Shown: piece by piece, positions 1 through 5,040 of the stretch
Layout of the letters: each line of letters starts with the position of its first letter
How positions within the stretch are numbered: position 1 is the stretch's first letter
Source: an uncultured Eubacteriales bacterium
GTDB lineage: Bacteria; Bacillota; Clostridia; Oscillospirales; Acutalibacteraceae
NCBI GenBank assembly: GCA_900321905.1
Contig: ONXZ01000112.1
Coordinates: forward strand, 1 to 5,238
Reading direction: 5' to 3'
Length of the DNA: 5,238 nucleotides
The notes under the pieces: generated by a model
What the model was told of the DNA's origin: nothing
Seen by the model: only the letters and a program-made list of their open reading frames with translations
Databases searched by the model: none
Made by a program: the position numbers and the translations under genes

Positions 1-83
1 TTAACGCCAGACCTCGTAAAGTTTTAAATTTTCATTCTGCCCAGGAATTATGGGACTTTGAACTCTCTAAGTGTTGCACTTAG
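1..83 (+). CDS. IS30-family transposase, C-terminal end (5' cut by window edge)
   Basis: Reading the frame that starts at base 3 gives 26 residues and a TAG at 81-83. They begin NARPRKVLNFHSAQELWDF and end LSKCCT. The pattern N-x-RPRK-x-L-x-(aromatic)-x-(S/T)-(A/P)-x-E-(hydrophobic)-(aromatic) is the hallmark of the C-terminus of IS30-family DDE transposases, just after the catalytic core, where the usual form is close to NNRPRKVLGYKTPYELF. The catalytic residues lie upstream of the window, so intactness cannot be judged. As is common in this family, the stop codon sits almost at the element's end, inside or next to the terminal inverted repeat. The family call is from recalled motif similarity over a short stretch, but the motif is distinctive. 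Confidence 0.82.
   Translation, partial: NARPRKVLNFHSAQELWDFELSKCCT
67..83. repeat. perfect inverted repeat, 7-base arms
   Basis: CTAAGTG (67-73) and CACTTAG (77-83) are separated by TTG. The palindrome covers the last codons and stop of the transposase and ends one base before TTGACA at 85. It may be part of the insertion-sequence end, a small hairpin ending transposase mRNA, or a protein site. The short T run after it makes a strong terminator unlikely. Confidence 0.5.
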
Positions 84-84
84 T

Positions 85-112
85 TTGACAAATCACTTTA
101 TTTACCTATTAT
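85..112 (+). promoter_or_regulatory. candidate sigma-A promoter with its -35 in the IS30 end
   Basis: TTGACA at 85-90 is a perfect -35 consensus. It is followed after 16 bases by TATTAT at 107-112, or after 18 bases by TTATAT at 109-114. If the insertion sequence ends near base 100, the -35 belongs to the element and the -10 to the host DNA, which would make a hybrid outward promoter reading into the sigma factor operon. The TTGACA match is seen; promoter activity is inferred. Confidence 0.45.
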
Positions 113-113
113 A

Positions 114-143
114 TTGTGCTGCGGCAAAAAAATATGATATAAT
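114..143 (+). promoter_or_regulatory. candidate extended -10 sigma-A promoter
   Basis: TGATATAAT at 135-143 is a perfect extended -10 (TG, one base, TATAAT). A weak -35, TTGTGC, lies at 114-119 with an 18-base spacer. Extended -10 promoters often tolerate a poor -35. It lies about 75 bases upstream of the sigma factor start and could supply basal, housekeeping transcription of the operon independently of the ECF-type promoter that follows. Confidence 0.5.
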
Positions 144-151
144 TAAAAAAA

Positions 152-193
152 TTATGTCACATTTTCGATTTTCTGCTACTACCTAATGAAGGG
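152..193 (+). promoter_or_regulatory. putative ECF sigma promoter, copy 1 (autoregulatory)
   Basis: The 42 bases here match 4312-4353 at 35 positions with no gap, including 21 identical bases at the left (152-172). A likely -35 is TGTCAC (155-160), followed by ATTTTCG, a 15-base spacer and CTACTA (176-181) as the -10; ATGAAGGG (186-193) is also conserved. A/T tracts lie just upstream, like an UP element. The conservation of two separated blocks at fixed spacing, in front of a sigma gene and again after its operon's terminator, is what one expects of a promoter read by that sigma factor. The motif is seen; its reader is inferred. Confidence 0.65.
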
Positions 194-200
194 TATTGAG

Positions 201-207
201 AAGGAGG
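201..207 (+). promoter_or_regulatory. ribosome binding site that sets the sigma factor start
   Basis: AAGGAGG lies 8 bases before ATG 216. It favours that codon over the in-frame ATG at 186, which has no Shine-Dalgarno sequence and sits only 4 bases after the presumed -10 box. Confidence 0.85.
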
Positions 208-215
208 AATATCAA

Positions 216-767
216 ATGGCAATTTCTAAAGAAACTGCCGACCAAATGATGACCCAGGCGTATGAAGAATATAACGAGTTAATACTTGGCTTTTGCCGCA
301 CGCGACTGCGAGAGTGTCGCGATATGGCGGAGGACTGTATGCAAAAAACTTTTATGTTCTACTACAATCAACTTTTGGAAGGCGAATACATAATCAAAGT
401 TAAAGCATACCTTTACAGGGTTGCGGATAACATTTGCAAAGCGGAATACACAGATTACGTCCGCCGCGATATGCGCACCGCAAATCTTGAAGTTGCTGAG
501 GAAATCCCCGATCCGAGGCAAGCCATTGAACTTGAAGAGTCGATTTATTACGACTACGACGAACTTGCAAGAATGTTAATTAAACAGTTGAGCGAGGACG
601 AACAACAACTTTACCGTATGAAATATCAGGAGCGCAAATCCCTTGAGGAAATCGGCGAACTGCTTGAACTCAAGCCTAACACAGTCGCCAAAAGGGTATC
701 CAGAACTCGCACAAAGATAAAAGAACTTGTTGTTCCTGCTCTTGATAATTACAGGAAGGGAGGCTAA
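216..767 (+). CDS. ECF-type sigma-70 family RNA polymerase sigma factor
   Basis: The 183-residue product has the two-domain layout and length typical of ECF sigma factors, which direct RNA polymerase to a small set of promoters. Region 2 covers about residues 15-84: MAEDCMQKTF (37-46) matches the usual AEDxxQETF core-binding motif, and KAYLYRVADNICKAEYTDYVRR (in two parts, 63-84) matches the -10 recognition helices. Region 4 covers about 126-172: LSEDEQQLYRMKYQER, then SLEEIGELLELKPNTVAKRV as the helix-turn-helix that reads the -35. There is no region 3 and no SnoaL-like extension. The start at 216 is chosen for its AAGGAGG; starting at 186 would add ten residues. The stop is 5 bases before the next gene, a membrane protein in the anti-sigma position. 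The promoter at 152-193 recurs after the operon, suggesting autoregulation. The exact ECF subgroup cannot be named from here. Confidence 0.9.
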   Translation: MAISKETADQMMTQAYEEYNELILGFCRTRLRECRDMAEDCMQKTFMFYYNQLLEGEYIIKVKAYLYRVADNICKAEYTDYVRRDMRTANLEVAEEIPDPRQAIELEESIYYDYDELARMLIKQLSEDEQQLYRMKYQERKSLEEIGELLELKPNTVAKRVSRTRTKIKELVVPALDNYRKGG

Positions 768-772
768 CTGCT

Positions 773-1486
773 ATGTCATTAAAAATGGATAAAAGCATTT
801 TAAGCGAATTTTTGTCAGACGAAAAGTTTGTTAATGAACTTGTAGAGTACCTTAACAGCGCGATAGATAAAGAACTTGAAAAGTCTGATGAAGATATGGA
901 CACATCGCTGATAGATGATTGTGTTAGGATTCTATCAGCGATTGACGAAGGTGACTTCGCTGCCATTACTGATGATGAGTCAAACAGCGAAAAGGTCATA
1001 AACTTCGCCAAAGCAAAAGAACAAACCGAGCAAACAACCACAACGCACAAAGTAATCAGATTTCGCAAAGTATTGGTTATAGCGGCGGTAGTCGCAGTAA
1101 TCTCCACGGTGTCGCTGCAGGTGTTCCCGGGCGTTGCAAACAGCGTTAAATCGTTCTTAAACCAGGCGGTTGACAGCCTGTGGCACACTTCGGACGAAAG
1201 CGCAGCAGCACCCACATCGCAGGGCGAGGCTGAAATATTCGGTATAGAGGTCATTTTCCCCGACGACGAGGACGAAAATGTAAAAGACCTTGCCGAGGCT
1301 AAAGACCTTATGTCACGCTGCACCTACTATGCTTACGACGAAAGCGATGTTAAAACCGAAATCGCATTTAAAGATATGACAGTAAAATACACACAAACAA
1401 CAGATGATAACGGCAAACAGTGCATTTTGGTTGCTGTCGGCTACCGCGGCGCCGCGGAAACCGTGCCGCTCTACATCGCACAATAG
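773..1486 (+). CDS. single-pass membrane protein, probable anti-sigma factor
   Basis: The product is 237 residues. Residues 1-97 are hydrophilic and acidic, end in a basic patch (HKVIRFRK) and should lie in the cytoplasm. One hydrophobic helix follows at about 99-118 (VLVIAAVVAVISTVSLQVF). The C-terminal 120 residues should be outside the cell and include a very acidic stretch (PDDEDEN, 163-169) and a strand-rich end. This matches the layout of membrane anti-sigma factors encoded directly after ECF sigma genes: an inner domain binds the sigma factor and an outer domain senses a signal. I see no zinc-finger anti-sigma motif (HxxxCxxC) and cannot name a family for the outer part, so the role rests mainly on position and topology. 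The start at 773 is supported by GGGAGG at 758-763, 9 bases upstream; Met-5 (785) is a weaker alternative. It is almost certainly co-transcribed with the sigma gene. Confidence 0.62.
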   Translation: MSLKMDKSILSEFLSDEKFVNELVEYLNSAIDKELEKSDEDMDTSLIDDCVRILSAIDEGDFAAITDDESNSEKVINFAKAKEQTEQTTTTHKVIRFRKVLVIAAVVAVISTVSLQVFPGVANSVKSFLNQAVDSLWHTSDESAAAPTSQGEAEIFGIEVIFPDDEDENVKDLAEAKDLMSRCTYYAYDESDVKTEIAFKDMTVKYTQTTDDNGKQCILVAVGYRGAAETVPLYIAQ

Positions 1487-1501
1487 AAGGAGGATAAACA
1501 A

Positions 1502-2578
1502 ATGAAAAGAACAATATCTATATTACTCTCCCTGCTTATACTGTTAAGTTCGACGCCCCTGTCGGGCTTAATAGCCTTTGCGGAGGAAGGCGACGCGTCA
1601 GGTCAGGTTGATGAAAATATCAGTTGGAGTTTCGACGCCGCTACAAAAACACTCACGTTTACCGGTGAGGGTAGTATCCCGTCTTGGACTATTCCGAGCA
1701 CTGTAAACAAAGATGATATTGAAAACCTTGTATATGCAGACGGGATTAATAATTCGTTTTATTACAACGGAAATTTTAGAATTTCTTCGCTTAAAACTAT
1801 TACTTTCGGTAAGTCGTTTTGGATTGAACCGCAAATATTTGGTAATGGTTCCGAGTCCAGTTTGGAAGCGATATATGTATCGGAAGATAATACCAATTAT
1901 TGCTCTGTTGACGGAGTTCTTTACAGTAAACATATGGATAGGCTTATTAAATATCCTGCTGCAAAAAGCGGTAGTGTAGTTGCACTTCCCGAAAGTGTTG
2001 TTACTATTGGAAACGGGGCATTTTCCGGTAATGTATACGCAAAATATATTGAGTTTGGTTCAAAAGTTACAAGCATAATTAGTGGTGCGTTTTCATCTTG
2101 CCAATCGCTAAAGTATGTTGAAATTCCTGAAAAAGTAACTATAATACCTTACGGCTGTTTCTCTGGTTGCAAGGAACTTAGCGAGGTGTTCATACCAAAA
2201 GCTGTTAATTCGATTTCGGGCAACCCATTTATTAACTGTCCAAAGCTTACAACAATTAAGGTTGACCCAGAGAACGAATGTTATGTTTCTTCCTCTAATG
2301 TTCTTTACACAAGCGATTACAAAACACTTGTACATTTTCCGAGTTCAAAGCAAACATACACAATTAATAATAATACCAAGCGTATTGCTAAATATGCTTT
2401 TTACAACAATCAGGATATTGAAAAGGTTGTATTGTCTGAAGCGCTTGAATATATTGATGATTATGCGTTTTCTGGCTGTACATCTCTTAAAGAAGTAACA
2501 AAATCCGAATCCTTACTTTCAATCGGTGAAGGTGCGTTTGAGGGCTGTACATCGCTTAAAGAAGTAACAAGTTCCTAA
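1502..2578 (+). CDS. secreted BspA-type LRR surface protein, N-terminal part ending at a premature stop
   Basis: The start has AAGGAGG at 1487-1493, 8 bases upstream and overlapping nothing but the end of the previous gene. Residues 1-27 are a clear Sec signal peptide: a KR pair, the hydrophobic core ISILLSLLILL, and likely cleavage after AFA. Residues about 38-65 (WSFDAATKTLTFTGEGSIPSW) match the strand domain that often precedes BspA-type LRRs. LRR_5-like units then follow, with repeated IPxxVxxIxxxAFxxCxxLxxV patterns and two DGVLY-type inserts (VDGVLYSKHMDRLIKYP, and SSNVLYTSDYKTLVHFP). Such proteins act outside the cell, commonly in adhesion or binding to host or plant polymers. Translation stops at TAA 2576-2578 after 358 residues, in mid-repeat, and the same frame continues as LRR beyond it. 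The truncated product could still be secreted but would lack every C-terminal module. Confidence 0.85.
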   Translation: MKRTISILLSLLILLSSTPLSGLIAFAEEGDASGQVDENISWSFDAATKTLTFTGEGSIPSWTIPSTVNKDDIENLVYADGINNSFYYNGNFRISSLKTITFGKSFWIEPQIFGNGSESSLEAIYVSEDNTNYCSVDGVLYSKHMDRLIKYPAAKSGSVVALPESVVTIGNGAFSGNVYAKYIEFGSKVTSIISGAFSSCQSLKYVEIPEKVTIIPYGCFSGCKELSEVFIPKAVNSISGNPFINCPKLTTIKVDPENECYVSSSNVLYTSDYKTLVHFPSSKQTYTINNNTKRIAKYAFYNNQDIEKVVLSEALEYIDDYAFSGCTSLKEVTKSESLLSIGEGAFEGCTSLKEVTSS

Positions 2579-2608
2579 TCCTTACTTTCAATCGGTGACT
2601 ACTCGTTT
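2471..2608 (+). repeat. tandem 69-base LRR repeat, two units, the second carrying the stop
   Basis: Units 2471-2539 and 2540-2608 each encode 23 residues and agree at 57 of 69 bases. Third-codon positions agree too, so this is a recent DNA duplication rather than protein-level conservation. The units read SGCTSLKEVTKSESLLSIG and EGCTSLKEVTSS-stop-SLLSIG. The codon GAA (Glu) of unit 1 is TAA in unit 2, a single G-to-T change at 2576. Confidence 0.9.
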
Positions 2609-4252
2609 AAAAATTGTACTTCCCTTGAAACGTTTGGACTACCTGACACAATTCAAACAATCGGGCAGCAAGCATTTTTGTATTCGGGCTTGAGATATAT
2701 TACGCTGCCAAGAACTCTTGAAACAATAGATAATGCCGTGTTAAATTCAAGACTTGATGAACTTACCGTGTTAAATCCGGATTTTGTATTCCCGGGATAC
2801 AATACTTATTTCGGTTTGAAACCGCGTGTAATAAAAGGTTATTACAATTCAACCGCACAGGAATATGCTGCACAGTATGGTTCGGACTTCGTTTGCCTTT
2901 GCACTGACGGTACGGAGAATCATGACTATGAGGAAACTGTTGTGCCGCCGACAGCAGACGAAAAAGGCTACACCCTTTACACCTGCAAGACCTGCGGTTA
3001 TAACTATAAGTCAAACGTTATCAAGGCTGACGAGATTGTCTACACTAACGGTGGCAGAACACTCGTTAGTTATTCGCCGAATCTCACCGACGATACCTTT
3101 GTCGTGCCTGATACGGTCAACGTTATCTCTGACGACGCTTTCAAAAACGAGTACCTCAAAACCGTTGTTGTGTCAAAAAACGTAAAGGTTATCGGCAACA
3201 GCGCGTTTGAAAACTGCCCGAACCTTGAATCTGTTGAATTCAGCGACGACGCACAACTTGAACAGATTGAAAGCAGCGCTTTTGCAGGCACAAACATTCA
3301 GACCGTTGTTGTGCCTGAGTCGGTTAAGTCCGTAAAGTCAAAAGCGTTTGCAAACTGCATAAAACTCGACAGTTTTGACGTTGAAGAAAACGTTGAGGAA
3401 ATTGCAGACGACGCGTTTGAAAACAGTAATAACGTCACTCTTATCTGCCCTTATCAGTCGGCTTCATATAAGTTTGCAAGCAGGAAGAAGATTCCTACAA
3501 TCGCATATTCAAGAATTCCCGACCAGAAGTACACAGGCAAACCTGTTTGCCCCGAGGTTGCAATTTACGACGTAAACGGCAACAGAATGTATAACGGTAT
3601 GGATTTCTACTTCACATACAAAAACAACATTAACGTCGGCACGGCATATACCGTTGTTAACGGTATCGGCGCCTACAACGGCAGAGTCAAAAACCTCAAG
3701 TTTAAAATCGTCAAGGCTGCCGCAAAACCGTCGCCTGTCAGTGCGTCAACACTGAAGGTAAGCCTTGCCAGAACCTCCTATACTTATGACGGCAGCGCTA
3801 AAAAACCAAATGTCATTGTCAAAACCAAAGCAGGCAAAACTGTTTCAAGTTCAAACTACACCGCCTCATATTCAGGAGCAAGGAAGAACGTCGGCGCTTA
3901 TACGGTAACAATCAAGTTCAAAAACAGTTACACAGGCACAGTTAAACGCACGTTCAGGATTTATCCAAAGGCAACTTATATTACCAAACTTGTTGCGGGC
4001 AAAAAGTCATTTACTGCAAAGTGGAGCAAGCAGACCGCACAGGTTACGGGCTACCAGGTGCAGTACTGCGTGCGCAGCAACTTCAAGGGCGCTAAAACTG
4101 TGACAGTCGGCAGCGCAAAGACCGCTTCCAGGAAAATTGCAAAAGTTGCAGGTAACAAAAAATATTACGTCAGAGTCCGCACCTACAAGACTGTCGGCAA
4201 GACAAGATACTATTCTTCCTGGAGCAAGGCAAAGGCTGTTAAAACTAAATAA
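2579..4252 (+). pseudogene. C-terminal part of the same LRR surface protein, downstream of the in-frame stop
   Basis: This is the direct in-frame continuation of the gene starting at 1502: 557 residues, so the intact protein would have been about 916. In order it holds further LRRs up to about joint residue 460; a module with HDYEETVVPPTADEKGY and CKTCG (about 474-500; cysteines 495 and 498), a pattern seen in many Clostridia surface proteins; a second LRR block (DDAFKNEYLKTVVV through ENVEEIADDAF); two Ig-like repeats of the YTGKPV...NVGTAYTVV type (about 677-739 and 762-823); and a fibronectin III-like domain (about 824-916). I see no LPXTG signal or membrane anchor. The first possible start is TTG 2678, without a Shine-Dalgarno sequence, and it would lack a signal peptide. 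It is therefore best seen as the lost part of a broken gene unless readthrough occurs. TAA 4250-4252 precedes the terminator. Confidence 0.85.
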
Positions 4253-4264
4253 CGCAAGATATTC

Positions 4265-4303
4265 GGGAGGGCAAACGCCCTCCCCAAATTTTTTTATTTT
4301 TTT
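4265..4303 (+). terminator. intrinsic terminator of the sigma/anti-sigma/LRR operon
   Basis: GGGAGGGC (4265-4272) pairs perfectly with GCCCTCCC (4277-4284) around an AAAC loop. CAAA and then two runs of seven T (4289-4295 and 4297-4303) follow. It lies 12 bases after the LRR stop codon and is the only strong terminator on this strand since the window start, supporting a single three-gene transcript. Confidence 0.92.
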
Positions 4304-4311
4304 CAAAATTT

Positions 4312-4353
4312 TTATGTCACATTTTCGATTTTTGGATACTAATATATGAAGGG
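4312..4353 (+). promoter_or_regulatory. putative ECF sigma promoter, copy 2 (before the small basic peptide)
   Basis: It is aligned with 152-193 at a constant offset of 4160 bases. TGTCAC (4315-4320) is the presumed -35, followed by ATTTTCG, a 15-base spacer and ATACTA (4336-4341) as the -10, then ATGAAGGG (4346-4353). The left 21 bases are identical to copy 1, and the spacer end and the stretch between -10 and ATG differ. It begins just after the operon terminator's T tract, so it starts a separate transcript. Confidence 0.65.
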
Positions 4354-4374
4354 GTTAAAACCCAACTACATATT

Positions 4375-4380
4375 AAGGAG
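4375..4380 (+). promoter_or_regulatory. ribosome binding site of the small basic peptide
   Basis: AAGGAG sits 7 bases before ATG 4388. This spacing is what makes the short reading frame credible and picks 4388 over the in-frame ATG at 4346. Confidence 0.75.
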
Positions 4381-4387
4381 AAGAAAA

Positions 4388-4492
4388 ATGAAAACGAAAT
4401 TCAACAACAAAGCAAAAACCCGTAAAAGTAAGAGAGAACAGGAAATCAGAAATATCCGCAGAAGAGTAGACCAAATCAGCAAAGCCGCATAA
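4388..4492 (+). CDS. 34-residue highly basic peptide, putative sigma-regulon member
   Basis: The reading frame encodes MKTKFNNKAKTRKSKREQE and then IRNIRRRVDQISKAA. It has 7 Lys and 6 Arg against 3 acidic residues, no cysteine, and no hydrophobic stretch long enough for a membrane helix. The second half looks helical (EIRNIRRRVDQISKAA). Support for it being real: a good Shine-Dalgarno sequence at 4375-4380, its own copy of the sigma operon promoter, a preceding terminator, and a downstream terminator. I recognise no family. A peptide this basic might bind nucleic acid or an acidic protein surface, but that is a guess. Starting at the in-frame ATG 4346 would give 48 residues, but that codon is only 4 bases after the presumed -10 box. 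Confidence 0.68.
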   Translation: MKTKFNNKAKTRKSKREQEIRNIRRRVDQISKAA

Positions 4493-4496
4493 ACAG

Positions 4497-4534
4497 GGTT
4501 AACCATCGCTGGGGGATTTTAAGCGATGATAACC
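4497..4534 (+). other. imperfect stem-loop after the small peptide gene
   Basis: GGTTA (4497-4501) pairs with TAACC (4530-4534), and CATCGCT (4504-4510) pairs with AGCGATG (4522-4528). There is a small internal bulge and an 11-base loop, GGGGGATTTTA. No T tract follows, so this is not a standard terminator. It starts 4 bases after the stop codon and should be part of the same transcript. Confidence 0.55.
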
Positions 4535-4577
4535 ACCGCCGCTGACATATATAATTGTTCCTTCTTCCGGCGGCGGT
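4535..4577 (+). other. second stem-loop, G+C-rich 8-base stem with 27-base loop
   Basis: ACCGCCGC (4535-4542) pairs perfectly with GCGGCGGT (4570-4577). It directly abuts the previous hairpin, so the 3' end of the peptide transcript would be a string of stems. An A/T-only inverted repeat (TTTATATAA 4577-4585 and TTATATAAA 4598-4606) follows. Function is unknown; it may be a structured 3' region or part of a small RNA. Confidence 0.5.
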
Positions 4578-4603
4578 TTATATAACAATAATTCATATTA
4601 TAT

Positions 4604-4647
4604 AAAGAACTGCCCTGCAGATTGTCAGTCTGCAGGGCAGTTCTTTT
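4604..4647. terminator. strong bidirectional terminator between convergent genes
   Basis: An 18-base perfect stem (4604-4621 with 4629-4646; core AACTGCCCTGCAGA) closes a 7-base loop, TTGTCAG. On the plus strand it ends in TTCTTTT, and on the minus strand in TTCTTTATATAA. It overlaps the stop codon of the minus-strand membrane protein and ends the small-peptide transcript from the other side. Confidence 0.9.
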
Positions 4648-4924
4648 ATGCAGCGACGTCGTACCAGTCGGTTTTGACGCGTTCTATTTTTTCTCGTCTT
4701 TCGATATGGCGCTGTTCGGATTTGACACGCGCTTCCTTTTTCCTCTGCTGAAATACCAGAAACACCATACCTACCGCAAGGTATATCAGCAGTTCGCCGA
4801 TAAATACTTTTTGCATAATACTGCTGCCCATCGAGTCAAAGAGTCTGAACGGCAGCGAAATTGCCGCATATCCTACAGCGAGTGAAAGCACAGAAAGTAC
4901 AAAACCTTTAACTATTCTTTTCAT
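4646..4924 (-). CDS. small two-helix membrane protein of unknown function
   Basis: The product is 92 residues, starting MKRIVKGFV. The start at 4924 has AAGGAGGA (plus-strand 4931-4938) 6 bases upstream; a start 14 codons earlier would pass through that site and is rejected. Two hydrophobic helices are visible, about 5-24 (VKGFVLSVLSLAVGYAAISL) and about 40-58 (VFIGELLIYLAVGMVFLVF), joined by a short loop. A highly charged tail of about 34 residues follows (RKKEARVKSEQRHIERREK), probably cytoplasmic by the positive-inside rule and possibly helical. I recognise no family. It is convergent with the sigma module and separated from it by the shared terminator, so no functional link is implied. 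Confidence 0.75.
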   Translation of the reverse strand: MKRIVKGFVLSVLSLAVGYAAISLPFRLFDSMGSSIMQKVFIGELLIYLAVGMVFLVFQQRKKEARVKSEQRHIERREKIERVKTDWYDVAA

Positions 4925-4930
4925 ATTTAT

Positions 4931-4938
4931 TCCTCCTT
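4931..4938 (-). promoter_or_regulatory. ribosome binding site of the two-helix membrane protein
   Basis: The minus strand reads AAGGAGGA, 6 bases before ATG at 4924. It fixes the start and rules out the longer frame beginning at 4966. Confidence 0.85.
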
Positions 4939-4966
4939 GAATTAACTGTATTTTTGTTACAATCAC

Positions 4967-4995
4967 AGTTTAACTCAAGTGAAACGTCTGTTCAA
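4967..4995 (-). promoter_or_regulatory. candidate sigma-A promoter for the two-helix membrane protein
   Basis: On the minus strand TTGAAC (4995-4990) and TAAACT (4972-4967) are 17 bases apart, 42 bases before the start codon. Each box has mismatches to consensus, so this is only a reasonable candidate. The 116-base gap from the upstream minus-strand gene leaves room for a promoter. Confidence 0.38.
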
Positions 4996-5040
4996 TACCT
5001 TGCGGCGCTACTGTCCCGAAAACGGTACTATAAGTTGGCG

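Larger units (their letters stand above)
1..100 (+). mobile_element. right end of an IS30-family insertion sequence
   Basis: The transposase C-terminus (stop at 81-83) is followed by GTTTGACAAATCAC, which resembles the terminal inverted repeats of Firmicutes IS30 elements. The exact boundary is not determined, because the left end and the target duplication lie outside the window; base 100 is an estimate. The element ends about 115 bases upstream of the sigma factor start and points toward it, so it may influence that operon's expression. Confidence 0.6.

Noticed and set aside
676..1323. 215-codon open frame on the minus strand
   Set aside because: It lies antisense to the end of the sigma gene and most of the membrane protein gene, has no good ribosome binding site and no family-like pattern, and its Ser-rich composition is a by-product of the opposite strand.
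2576..2578. TAA recoded as an amino acid, making the LRR gene intact
   Set aside because: TAA serves as the normal stop of the sigma gene (765-767), the LRR frame (4250-4252) and the small peptide (4490-4492), and the preceding repeat shows the ancestral codon was GAA.
2678..4252. An independent gene starting at TTG 2678
   Set aside because: There is no Shine-Dalgarno sequence upstream, the putative start lies inside an LRR, no signal peptide would be present, and bases 2579-2677 continue the same repeat pattern in the same frame.
4526..4585. 19-residue reading frame (MITTAADIYNCSFFRRRFI) after the small basic peptide
   Set aside because: A GGGGG stretch lies 9 bases upstream, but the frame is explained by the arms of two hairpins (its ATG is inside a stem and its RRR comes from the GCGGCGGT arm).
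4944..4970. Inverted repeat AACTGT...ACAGTT upstream of the two-helix membrane protein
   Set aside because: The arms are only six bases with a 15-base gap in A/T-rich DNA, which is readily expected by chance; it was not listed as an operator.
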